Source: Sclerodactyla briareus | Lineage: Eukaryota > Echinodermata > Holothuroidea > Dendrochirotida > Sclerodactylidae | NCBI GenBank assembly: GCA_026419785.1 | Contig: JAODTK010004298.1 | Location: 62,001 to 126,000 of the forward strand | Length of the DNA: 64,000 nucleotides | Reading direction: 5' to 3' | Shown here: positions 12,740-23,579 of the stretch, piece by piece | Numbering within the stretch: position 1 is the first letter of the stretch | Layout: each line of letters begins with the position of its first letter | Position numbers and translations under genes: made by a program | Notes under the pieces: generated by a model | The model's database searches: none | Told to the model about the DNA's origin: nothing | What the model saw: only the letters and a program-made list of their open reading frames with translations

Positions 12740-13750
12740 TAGCAAGACTGGAAGCATAATAATGCCAAAACAACGGAGCTAAGGCGCTTTGCAACAAACA
12801 CACACAACAGTCCACTGTTGCAAAAGAAATTTTGGTGCAGAAAGTCTTTTATAATGTTTTCTGAAGATCGCCGAGGTTGCTGGCAAGTTTCACTGAAGAC
12901 GTGACGGCTCGCCTCTCTTGATTCAGAGATGCAAATAACCGTCAGTAGTTTCCTTGAAACATACTTGTGTATCACCGCGATAACTGGTAACCAGTCCTGC
13001 CTGAAGACCAATGGGTGTAATTATGAACTTACTATTGGGTACTTTCTAATTATTACATTCTACAGCATGCAGTCAAAACCCCTACAACCAAATTTCATTC
13101 AGCGAAACCCTTGGTGGGCCGATCAGGCGCAATCAGCTATTGCAAAATATCTCTTCGTGACGTCACGAGGGCCCCACAGAGTCCATGTCAAAATGTATTT
13201 TCTGAAACCCCTTTACGAACGCCCTATAGATGGGATCTGAATGAGAAACTGGCACGTTTCACAAGATTTCAGAATGATTTCAATAATTTATGAATAATAC
13301 CATTTTTCGTATGCTGTTATTTATGCTTCAAGAAGCCAGCATCTAACCTGTAATGACGTCTATGACAGGCCTTTGTATCGTTCCTCCTGAAATAAGTACA
13401 AGGAACAGGCTCGAACCTCCAAATTTGGCTGTGGGGTTTCGACATCTTTTCACATGTGCTTGTACGAAGTAAAATCTGTCGAATGAAGATGGACTTTAAT
13501 AGAAACTTGGCGTTATGTGAGCAGGATGAATAGACGCGAAGCTGCCGGGGCCTACACGACTATATTGGCAGGACGTTACGAGACAATGGGCGAAATTTGG
13601 TGATGATCAGTAGAATAATAATCCATTCCAAGAATTATTAGCAGGGAACAAAGCCTTCAATTCAACCAGCCATCCGGAATACTTCGGAGTTCAAAGTAGA
13701 AGATATACAACACAACTTTGGTAGTCAGAATTTCTTGTCATACTATGACT
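12740..13750. other. Non-coding stretch
   Basis: No exon or repeat was recognised. Open frames are short and overlap on both strands. Confidence 0.3.
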
Positions 13751-13754
13751 CCGC

Positions 13755-15190
13755 TTCGAAGCTCGTTTGCGTGGTCAGTAATCGTGTTACTAGTCACGCC
13801 CAAGGACTATACTGAAACAGATGCTCTCCTTGAGGGTTAAGCGAAACCTGATCAAAGAAGAAATGCGCTTTGAGATGTCTGTGACAGATCATTATTTTGT
13901 GCTGATTCGCACACTGATTCGCAAAGCTCTATACAAAACATATCTTCGAAAAAAAAGGAGCATCTCAGTCGCTATCTATGATTACTCAAAAACCCAGAGG
14001 CGGTGTTCTGTCAATCGAATACACGCCTCATTCATGATACTTACCAGCTAACGAAATGTTTACCTTCTACGAAACAAGATAACAATCACGGTAGCTTGAG
14101 GCACCTCTTTTGTTGAGGTTGTGTACCAGTCTGAACCTGATGTTTGATGAATAGCACAGTATCTCCACTTGTCTACTATCACGCATACGATGAATGTGAA
14201 CTATATATGTGGAACTGTGGACAAGCGGTTAACAGGCAAGGGAGAGAAACTGCTGAATTTTGAAAGGTGGGAATTTTTGACGCGAGCTAATCTGTCCTCG
14301 CTCTGAGCCATTTCGAGATCACATTTCTGGTACTTATCCCTGCTTTTCGTAGCATGATAGTGCTGCTAATACGGTAACCTGCTCCGGCTATGTTTTCCCC
14401 TCACCATTTAATTATTTTCTTCCGTTTCAGCAAAATTGGTGTTACACACTGAATCGCTGCGCATTTTGGCTTCCTGGGCAAGATATTCGTTTTCAATTCT
14501 GGGACATGATCCTTCGTTCCGTTAAATTTGTTTAGGTACATTCGTCAGCCTTTGTTTGTTGCCTTATATGTATTTTAGAGCTAATTTTTTAATTTTCTAC
14601 CGTAAGGCAAGAATAGTTGTGGAAGAAAGATAACGTTCTAGAACAACGCTATCAGAGCAAACATTACTTCCAACACCGAGTTGAAAGAAACAGTCTACGA
14701 GAGAGCCTGAATTACGAATCAACTTGATGGCCTCACCCGCGTAACATATAACCAAAGAAGCAACATATCTTCTTCATGTGATAGTCTTGTAAGTGTCTGT
14801 ACATTACGTAGGACGAATATTACTCTCCCACTATGCGGAATGCATTTTTCTCAAAAACAGAATCTTTTAGAGGACAACAGAGAACTGTGTTACAACCTTC
14901 GATCTTTAGAAGTCGAGATCTACGCTATGGATTCGACCTACAGTTCGGGAGAACATGACATATAAACCAAAATCGTGACTAAATGCACATTCGCCCTAGT
15001 AAACATACCTGTTTCGAATAATTATTGGGCAACATGCATCACCCATCACTGTATACGTTATGGCGTCATAAATGTCGAATACATACGATGGGAATATGAG
15101 GAGTGTCTAAACAAGTTGCAATTGACTTGTAGAGATAGAGACAAGTTCTGTAGTGGCAATAATCTTCCAAATGAAAATTAGCATGTGTAC
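13755..15190 (+). repeat. Duplicated segment B' (partner at 20.0-21.5 kb)
   Basis: Starting with TCAGTAATCGTGTTACTAGT, this segment runs parallel to 20,018-21,540 over about 1.4 kb. Shared landmarks in the same order include AAGAAGAAATGCGCTTT, GAGGCACCTCT near 14,100 and 20,390, GAACTATAT near 14,198 and 20,491, and ACACCGAGTTGAAAG near 14,671 and 20,966. Small indels are many, so the duplication is old. The 76-codon (13,821) and 68-codon (14,975) frames are not preserved in the partner, which argues against coding. Confidence 0.8.
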
Positions 15191-15319
15191 TCTTTATGGG
15201 ATACTTGCCGAGAGAGGACGAAACTTATTCAATGCCCAGCAAGGGTGAGACTGGATTCTGCACTTATTGTCAGCTGCGAATCCTTCACCATTACACAGAA
15301 TAAGGCAATGCCTTTTTAG

Positions 15320-15650
15320 CGTTACATTTACATGTGGGGGTGGGGTATATCACGCATACGGCAACCTTGTCAATTACCTACCCCCTTGTTTATCCCTGCT
15401 CCCGATCTCTTGTGCTTGAGCGCCCAGCGAGAAGGCAACAGGTACATTTTTATCTCTCGGTCTCGAAGGGCCAGATTAGATATTGCAGTCAGTTTACCAT
15501 CTCACCGTGTATAAACTGTTGCTGGTTGCAACGGTTGCTATGGTAACATTAGTGGTAATTAAGAACTATTCACTGAGCGGTACCCTATGTGGGGTGCCTA
15601 TGGTGTCAGGTTTTCCACAAGAGGTACCGAGCTCGCAAAGGTGTTCCGTT
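15320..15650 (+). repeat. Dispersed repeat family R1, copy 1
   Basis: Markers in order: CACGCATACGGCAAC, CCCAGCGAGAAGG, GAAGGGCCAGATTA, a TTGCAGTCAGTTTACCAT run, GGTTGCAACGGTTGCTATGG and AGTGGTAATTAAGAACTATTC. The same order is present at 16,690-16,990. Open frames here (up to 134 codons from 15,483) are not conserved between copies. Confidence 0.85.
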
Positions 15651-16239
15651 CATGTATCCTGCGTGTGTGTTTGTTTTGAGTGTGCATGTGCGTTTGCCTG
15701 TCCGTCCAGATGTTATATGGTGTCTTTCAGCACCTACTCCACTTTAGCTGGCCGACATGGTCAATTTTGCACACTCCTAAATAGTCACGACACACACGTT
15801 TACGTTCCGAACTTGGACACATTTCTTGCAAATCATGAAATTCAGAGGAGTAGAAAAGGGCCATCTTGGGAAGAAAAGTCCGGTTAACCCATTTCTCACT
15901 GTTGTTCATAATGTTCCTGTTCAACACGATGCCCTACATATTTGAGATTTCCTAACAAGAGTGGCAGATAACAAATATGACTGTTTCCATGTATTCAGGA
16001 GAAAATTGCAAACATTTTGGAATTTAGAGAAAAACACACTATTTGTTCTCTTAGAAATATCTGGCGACTGGAAGGACTGAATGGTTCATTTTCTGTTCAG
16101 AAGTGAATTGTGTTAAGACCCAAAATTAAAGATGTCAACTTTACTTCTAGTGAAGTTTCATTATATGAGGAACTTGGGAGAGAAGAAAACCATTAATACC
16201 CCACCTCCACTGGACTGGACCAGACATATGGATGAGTAA

Positions 16240-16262
16240 GGGGAAGGGGGGGGGGGGAGGGG
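16240..16262 (+). repeat. G-rich homopolymer tract
   Basis: A run of G with rare A. It shifts frame easily and is unreliable in assembly. Confidence 0.9.
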
Positions 16263-16604
16263 TAGAGGCGAGAAGTGCTTCTCCCATTGATCAGTTACCA
16301 CATCATTCAAATCAGAGCAAGACGAACCTGGAGCTGGAGACTCTAGGAGGTGTGAAAATCGGCTTATTACGCTACGACTGGTTCCATGGCGGAGGGAGCG
16401 GGACGATTGTATATGGTTAGTACATGTGTAACTGGATGTATGAGATAAGTGTGTTAGACTGTTATGGTCAGGGATTAGTGACATCCTAACTGCCCCATTT
16501 TCGAACCGAATGTCATATTTTGAACAGGAAATTGGAACCAAACAGTGAACTTCAATTGGAACAAGCTCATAATTATATAATTCATACAATATAATCCGAT
16601 GTCA

Positions 16605-16995
16605 GCCTTGCATGGCCACATTTTTATCTCATCGGGCGGCGGGACTTGAAGGGCCGGATGATATTGTAGTCAGTTTACCATTTCACCCTAATATACTGGG
16701 GGTGGGTAAGCTTCACGCATACGGCAACTTGCAAATTGCCTTACCCCTGTGTCTCTGCTCCAATCTCTTGTTCCGAGCGTCCAGCGAGAAGCAGCAGGAC
16801 CACCCTTTTGTCTCATCGTCCGAAGGGCAGAATAATGAGATATTGTAGTCAGTTTGTCATTTCATCTGTACATTCTAGTTGCCATAACAATGGTTTCTAT
16901 GGTCACAATAGTGGTAGTTAAGAACTATTCAATGAGGTGGGGCGCCCATGGAGTCGGGTTCGTCCAGCAATGGGCTGTGCACTCGCAAGGTTTGT
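16605..16995 (+). repeat. Dispersed repeat family R1, copies 2 and 3
   Basis: Bases 16,690-16,990 follow the same landmark order as 15,320-15,650 (CACGCATACGGCAACTTG, GTCCAGCGAGAAGCAG, GTAGTCAGTTTGTCATTTC, AGTGGTAGTTAAGAACTATTC). A partial extra copy, 16,612-16,690, repeats only the CTCATCGG...GTCAGTTTACCATTTCACC part, so the region has a partial tandem structure. Confidence 0.85.
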
Positions 16996-17159
16996 GAGGG
17001 AGGATCAAGGGTTAGGTTTAGGTGTTGGTTACGATAAGATTTGGGATAATGCATATGGAATTGGAATCTAACCCTGACCCCATCCCTTATTCCTAAAATT
17101 AATCTCATACATCCAGGTAGACACGCTACACATTATACAATTTTGCCATTTAAACCCAT

Positions 17160-17290
17160 CCTAGCCTAATTTTCAGCTAGCCGTGTGAAATTTACCTTTT
17201 TATGCAACAGTCATACTAGCCTAGGCCTACAGTTAGGCTATAGCGAGCCTAGGCTAGGCCTAGCCTTAGTTAGTCTAACTTCACATTGAG
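17160..17290. repeat. Clustered AGGCCTAG/GCTAGGCCTA words
   Basis: Several overlapping near-palindromic words (TAGGCCTA, CTAGCCTAGG, GAGCCTAGGCTAGGCC) lie within about 130 bp, embedded in AT-rich DNA. I recall such AGGCCTA-rich patches as common in echinoderm and some other invertebrate deuterostome genomes. This is the main basis for my tentative taxonomic guess. Confidence 0.6.
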
Positions 17291-18235
17291 TGTTTATAGC
17301 CCTAACTTTTCCGTCAAATAAAAAACTGTTTGGACAAAAATGGAAACAGCTTCACGCCCTCTTCCTGAGCCCAGATCAAGTAGTTTATCCCTCTTATAAC
17401 TCCCACCCTCTGTTTCGAAGCTAACAACCAACCCAGTATAGCAGGCTCTAAATCGGGAGTCTGACCAGCAATGTTTTGCGCTGCGCTGATGGCTGCTTGA
17501 AGTTAGCAGACGTAGACACTTTCGGACATAACGTCAACGGGTGAAATTCATATCATAAAGACAGGGAATATTTGGAAGAGAAAATACATGAAAATACAGC
17601 CAGATCCATGTAAATGTATAAATTGCACAGACGAAATCGTTCTTCCGGGTGAGGGCAGAATGGAACCAGCTAAGGAGGCTAATCCCCCAATTATGGCCAA
17701 AAAGGGAAAACAATATGGGTCTATTTTATTTGAAAGGGAACACTTGGGCGGTGTGCATCAGGTGTAAAGGGGTGTGCTGCCTTATTCATTGTTACTCCTC
17801 GAGAGAAAATGAAAATTGACAGCACAGAAAAGAGAGGCTCAAAACGGAAAATGGAGTGGAGGGAAGGGGAAAAGCAAGACGGAAAAGTGGAACTTGCCTG
17901 AAAAAACCAGTAAAGTTGCGGCATAAATGGACATAATCTCCGAAAATTGGTGAGGCCCAAAATGACATTAAGGTGTACTGGGGATATAGTCAGGTACGAG
18001 GAAGCCTGCTTATATGGAGTTCTCATAAAGTTAGCGGTCACATTTCCCCTCCCTATCCACATCCTCCTCCTCATTGCTTATAACCTTGCGACAGAGAAAA
18101 GAAAACCGTTTAGAAATGAGGCCTAATGAATTTGCCAAAATTATTTGGATGATGACTGCTAAAATATTCGTGTACCCGTGCATTCATATCCCGGAATGAA
18201 ACTCTCCAAGTCGATCTGAAAGCGTGTTGAAAACA

Positions 18236-18548
18236 TTAACGCTTCAATTTTAACCAAACCAAATCGTCTTGGAAGACTTGGCGAAGAAAGCTCATACCAG
18301 AACCTGACCTCTCCTGCCACTGCACACTTATAGGCAGAACTGCATGTTTTAGACAGCTATCCAGGCGATTTAATGCGTTAATTCTGACGGGTCTCAAACT
18401 CTGAAGACTGAATTCAGAGTGATGCCGATGATATAATTGGCAACCGAGGGATGCCCCTTTGTTGAAGTTCTGGTATGACCCGACCGGAATCGAACCCTGG
18501 TCTCCCGGTTGGAAGGCCGACGCTATATTCAATTGTGACGCCACGATG
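18236..18548 (-). mobile_element. SINE with tRNA-like 5' end
   Basis: Reading the minus strand from 18,548, the first ~75 bases have a tRNA-like form: a GCGTCGGCCTTCCAACCGGG anticodon-arm-like block, then AGACCAGGGTTCGATTCCGG, which holds a good Pol III B box (GGTTCGATTCC) in a closed T-arm. The CTTCCAA anticodon loop resembles a glycine tRNA. The 5' acceptor and D-arm are decayed, so it is not a functional tRNA. The following ~230 bp is the presumed non-tRNA SINE body. The 102-codon minus frame covering the same bases is coincidental. Confidence 0.65.
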
Positions 18549-18579
18549 CAATTATTCGATGAATATAACTCCCCGTTAA

Positions 18580-20000
18580 AACAGTTTTACATTTGGTTCA
18601 TTGGACCCTAACATTCTCAATGGCCCCACCCACTACCTCATTATACAGTTCAATCAATTCTAGCAAATTTATCTATTGACGCAAAACTGTTTTTTTACTT
18701 CCAGTACTAAAGCATCCGCATGTATGGGATCATAAAGGTTACCAAACTGCTCCATAAAATAAAGTCCTCGAGAATGCACGGGCTTATTTCATTGATTTGG
18801 GACAACCCTTTCTGCAATATAAAGTAACATGATGACTACAACGGTTTTTCGCTTTCCTATGTTTTTGTTCAATCAGAACAATGCATCGGGGAAGGATGGA
18901 AATCGACATTAGATTTGCAGTTGCGGTAAATGAAAATGTGAGGAATGACCATGGGGACTGTGAACTCCGTCGTTAATGCGGGACCCTCGGTGTGAATTTT
19001 AGACTTCTCCCGAGTTCTCTTTTCCGGAGAGGATACAAGGTCATTGCGGTGTAGCGGTTGGATTCACAGTGATATCCCTGAATACAGATATTTGACTGGA
19101 ACATAGAATTTTTATTGGGTAATCCTTTCGAAATGCAGCTTTGTTTGTGTGCCTCATGTAGCCTCCGCGCTGAGATTTTAATCTACGAAAACAAACATTC
19201 TCTGTCTGTGCATCACTCACAGACTCTCACAAACCCTCTCCGTCCTGAGCTTAAGGAATTACACTTACGGGCACTGCTCGTTTAAATCTAGCTGTGGAAG
19301 TATAGTGGCAAGTTCTTGTAATCAATGGAAACTAGCTTGTAGTAGGTTGGGATGCTATCATGTTCACGACACATCATCCCATACGTATTACATATGGTGT
19401 TATCCATGTGCCCTAAATGATCTAGGCGATCAGTACATTTCCTGTAAAGGAATTTCTGTAAGAATAGTGCTTAACCATTTTCATTTCAATTACGTAACTA
19501 CTTCCTATGTTCCCAGTTCTTGGCAATGTCGCTAACTATCTGTTTTGTGCATTATGTCGATTAGTGTTTTTTTTTTACCTATGATAAAATGCCGACCTAT
19601 GAACCGTTTCCTTGCCAACCCATAGAATAACAGTCCAGGATTTATCATTAAAGAGTCCTGTACCCATCTGCAGTTTCTTATGCAGGGCGTCGATCAGTTC
19701 GCCGAGCTGCAAAAATTACATAAGATAATTAAAAAACGTACTTGAACAATATTTGAGGATGCCTGAGTATTTTCTAGAGTGGTTTCAAGATGCGCTCGGT
19801 CTCCGAGGTATTAACATGCTAGTTGTTCCAAACACACCACTTTTCCCGCCTACTACGCATACTACTGCCCGCTACTGACACAATCAGACGCTCAATATTC
19901 CCCTATCAATGATGTAGTCCCTCTTCAAAAAACGATATGATGATCGAGTTCTCTTCCAAATACACTAGTTCTTCACGAAATCTCATCTTTCCGAGTGAGA
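18580..20000 (+). repeat. Duplicated segment A (partner A' at 21.6-22.9 kb)
   Basis: Shared ordered landmarks with 21,600-22,900 are: TTTATCTATTGACGCAA (TTCATCTATTAACGCAA), CAGTTGCGGT...GTGAAAATGTGAGGAATGACCAT, CCCGAGTTC.TCTTTT..CCGGAGAGG, AAACAAACATTCTCTGTCTG with TGCATCACTCACA, CACGACACATCATCCCATAC, and GATCAGTTCGCCGA. Segment A is followed directly by segment B, so A-B-A' is a tandem arrangement. Confidence 0.85.
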
Positions 20001-20009
20001 TGGCGACTT

Positions 20010-21545
20010 TGCGTTGTCAGTAATCGTGTTACTAGTCACGCTCAAGGACTGTGCTGACGCAGATAGCTCTTCTTGAGGTATAGCAAAACATGATTCAAAG
20101 AAGAAATGCGCTTTCAGATGTCCTGTGCCAGTTTTAGTTTTTTTTGCCGATTCAGAACAACCTGGCTACGTAAGCTCTATAAAATACAATTCAAATACAA
20201 TGTGAATCAAGGAACAAACCTTTGAAATAGAGCATCTCAGTCGCTATCTATGATTACTTAATCAATATCAACCAGGGTCTATGTTTTCATAAGTCATTGA
20301 ATGACGGTCCAATCATATACTTAAATCCAACGACATGTTGAACTTCTACCAAACCAAAAGAATGAACCATCACGGTAGCTCGAGGCACCTCTCTTCTTGA
20401 GGATGTGTACCAATTCCTGAACCTGATGTTTGATTAATAGCACAATCTCTTCTTCACTTTTCTAAATCATCAACCATAGCATGAATGGTGAACTATATGT
20501 GTGGAACGTGACAAAGTTGATTCACAAGCAAGGAAGAAACTGCTGATCAGGGAGGTGTGAATTTATGACGCAAGCTCATCTTTCCTCGCTTTGAGGCCAT
20601 TCGAGATCGCCTTTCTGTCCTTATCTTTTGCCTTTCATACAGTCATAGTGATGCTATATGTTAACCCGCCCCGGCTCTGTTTCCCTCACCAGTTAATTAT
20701 TATTCCGTTCACTAACTTATATATACCCTAAATGTGATCGCGCCATTCCAGCCATCGCTCAAAATACTCGTGTTTATTTTGAGAAATGAACCTTCGTTCC
20801 GTTAGCTTTAGTTACTTTGTCAGCCTTATGTTTTGTGCGTCCTTATATTTTAGAGCTAATGTTCTACTCGAAAGTCAAGAACTAGTGGTGGAAGAAAGTA
20901 TGAATATGGTTCTATAACACTGCTATCAGAGCGAACATACCTGACCATCCCTTACTACTTCCACACCGAGTTGAAAGTAGAAGGTTCTATGAGAGAGCCC
21001 AAGTATAATACGAACACTTATCGGCGCACGCCGCGTGACATTATCCAATAGCACCATATCTTCTTCAATACTATAGTATGTAAGTGCGGTAACGTTTACG
21101 TAGTTACGAATATTACTCTTGTCACTATGTCGGAATGCATTCGTTCCAAAAAAGATCTGTTGGAGGACACACCGGTTGTGTAGACACCGTCATCTTTAGA
21201 TTCTACACTATTGGATTCGTCGACGCCCAAAATGAGGGAGAACATGTTGATAAACCAAAATCGTTACTAAATCATATCCGCCCCTATGCCTGTATCGAAC
21301 ATATCTGTTTTGAATGAAGAACTTGGGCTAGGAATCAAATACTATCAGTTCGGGTGAAATATGTCACATTAATAGCGGTTCGCTGGCTATGAACATCTAC
21401 TAGCCAATAAGGTGCGAATGCGGGATCGTGATTGCGTCATAAATGGCGAAGTACATATTCTTTTGCTGTAAGAGATAGATACAAATCTTCACAGTGGCAA
21501 TAATCCTCCAACAGCAATGTACTAATGTGTGCCAATGTGGCATCG
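20010..21545 (+). repeat. Duplicated segment B (partner B' at 13.75-15.2 kb)
   Basis: It begins TCAGTAATCGTGTTACTAGT like 13,772 and parallels it for ~1.5 kb. It lies between A and A'. No reading frame survives in both copies. Confidence 0.85.
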
Positions 21546-21599
21546 GTGCAAATTGATTCGATTGAATATATATTTCCCGTAGAGCAAATTTACGCTCCG

Positions 21600-22900
21600 A
21601 TTTCTACAATGTTATATTATAGCCCCTTTACCTCATTAACAGATCCTATAAATTCATCTATTAACGCAACACTGGCTGGAAGTTACTGACCTTTCCTTAA
21701 AAAAAGACCTTGGGAATAGCACGGGATTCTTTCATTGATTGGGACATACAACACGGATGTAACTCGGAAGATTGCAACAGTCGCTTCCCATATGTTTTTT
21801 TCATCGAGAATGCATCAGGGAATCAAATTAGATTGGCAGTTGCGGTTAAGTGAAAATGTGAGGAATGACCATAGGGACTGTGAAATCGTCGTTAATTTAC
21901 CAGGACCACTCGAGAAATTTAGAGCTTCCCCCGAGTTCCTCTTTTTTTTCCGGAGAGGGTATCAGGGTTTGCAAATCAGACATTCAATGTCGACATTGGC
22001 GGTGTACGGGTTGTTATTTTTCCACAGTGATAATATCCCCCCGGAATACTAGATATTCCTGCTGGGAACAATTAATTTTAAAAATCGGGCAATTCTTTTC
22101 GAATGCAGCTTTTGTTTGTTTGCCTCATGTAGCCAGCCCTCCGCTGAGGAGTTTAATCTACAAAAACAAACATTCTCTGTCTGTGCATCACTCACATACT
22201 CACAATCAAATCCTGCTTCGATCATCCTGCAGATCGAAAGGAATTACTTGACGGGTACTGCTCGTGGTACTCATGTTTCATATAGGCTGTGGAAGTAATA
22301 TGCAAGGTTCTATGTATCATGTAGAAATAGCTTGTATCCAGTATGGGAAGGTATATACTGTTTCACGACACATCATCCCATACGTATTAACCATGTTGGG
22401 CAATGTTGCTAACTGTCGGTCTATTGGCATACTGGTCGTTTTTTTTCACAATAACCAAAATGCCGACTGGACACCCATATAATATACCGGCCTGTGATAT
22501 ATCATTACAGAAAACCTGTACCCATAACGCATAGCGCCTTATTGTGTAGGCATCGATCAGTTCGCCGACTGGCAAAAATTAATATACGATAACGAGAATT
22601 GAACATCTATGAAACACTTGAGTATCCTCTGAAATAGTTCAAGTTGCCTCTCTCCCTCCGAGTGTGATTCACCCTGCTTAGTTTGTTCCAAGGCCACCAT
22701 GTTGCCACGCCTACTCTGGCCTAGCTACTGGACACAATCATACGTTCAATATCCCCCTATTATTGATGCATCTCCTCTCTTCAAAAAACGATCTCGAGTT
22801 CTCTCAAAAATTGCATAATTTTTTCTTTGCGAAACCCTCATCAGAAGCGATAGCGACTTTCTTTACACTTCCCGTGGTTCTGACATGGTCGTGGAACTAC
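21600..22900 (+). repeat. Duplicated segment A' (partner A at 18.6-20.0 kb)
   Basis: See segment A for the shared landmarks. The overlapping 105- and 128-codon plus-strand frames (21,735 and 21,865) are not open in A, so I do not call genes here. Confidence 0.85.
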
Positions 22901-23295
22901 TGTTTGCTACATTAGCATGCTAATATATTACATTCACGTGCTGAAGGATTGAACTGGCCCAGAAGTTCCGGGAGAAATCCTGCAAATTAATAATGCTCAA
23001 TTTCCCCCTGCTTGTTCTTCCTCGACTGTATGTCTCTTGTTTTCATATTAATGTCATATGTGAATCCTATGTTTGATTCGAGAGCATGGATATGTCAGAA
23101 ATAACACCATATTACTGGATTTCAGTTCCGTATCTTTACATCTGAGACAACCAACAGTGGACCCACCTTCTTCTTTTCGAACAGTGCCATTTATTCACGG
23201 AGCAGACGTGTCATATGCAAAAGAGTCAACCAACTGACCCTTCCTACCCACTCCCTCCCGTTAGGAACCACTGGTCCTGTTAAGTGTAGCGAATA

Positions 23296-23571
23296 TTACG
23301 AACTCATAATGAACCCAGCCCACCAGCCCTCGTCTAAGCATCCCTGGGCTCGCTGGAACATAGGAAGAAAAATCATCAACAACACAAAACTGAGCAACTC
23401 CCGAGCATCCAGCTTGAATCTGCCTCCTCTCCTGCTCATCTCTCGTGATCGCCGTCGCGCTAAATGCTGTGAATTCTCACAACTTCCAGTCCGAGGCGTG
23501 TACCGACCCCCAGGTGCGGCATGACACTGCCCGGTCGAGAAAAGAAAGCATTGCACATTGCTTCCCAACAC
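23296..23571 (-). CDS. Possible first exon of a secreted protein (weak)
   Basis: A 91-codon minus-strand frame contains, after an internal Met (codon about 45), a basic N-terminus (SRRGGRFKLDAR) followed by a hydrophobic run LLSFVLLMIFLPMF and then QRAQG. That is the profile of a signal peptide with a plausible cleavage site. The local DNA is more GC-rich than its surroundings. No convincing splice donor follows and no downstream exon was found, so this could be chance. I do not recognise a family. Confidence 0.2.
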   Translation of the reverse strand: MLGSNVQCFLFSTGQCHAAPGGRYTPRTGSCENSQHLARRRSREMSRRGGRFKLDARELLSFVLLMIFLPMFQRAQGCLDEGWWAGFIMSS

Positions 23572-23579
23572 GACTCATG

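Noticed and set aside
18471-18548. Functional tRNA gene on the minus strand
   Set aside because: The T-arm is good but the D-arm and acceptor stem do not close, and SINE-like sequence follows directly.
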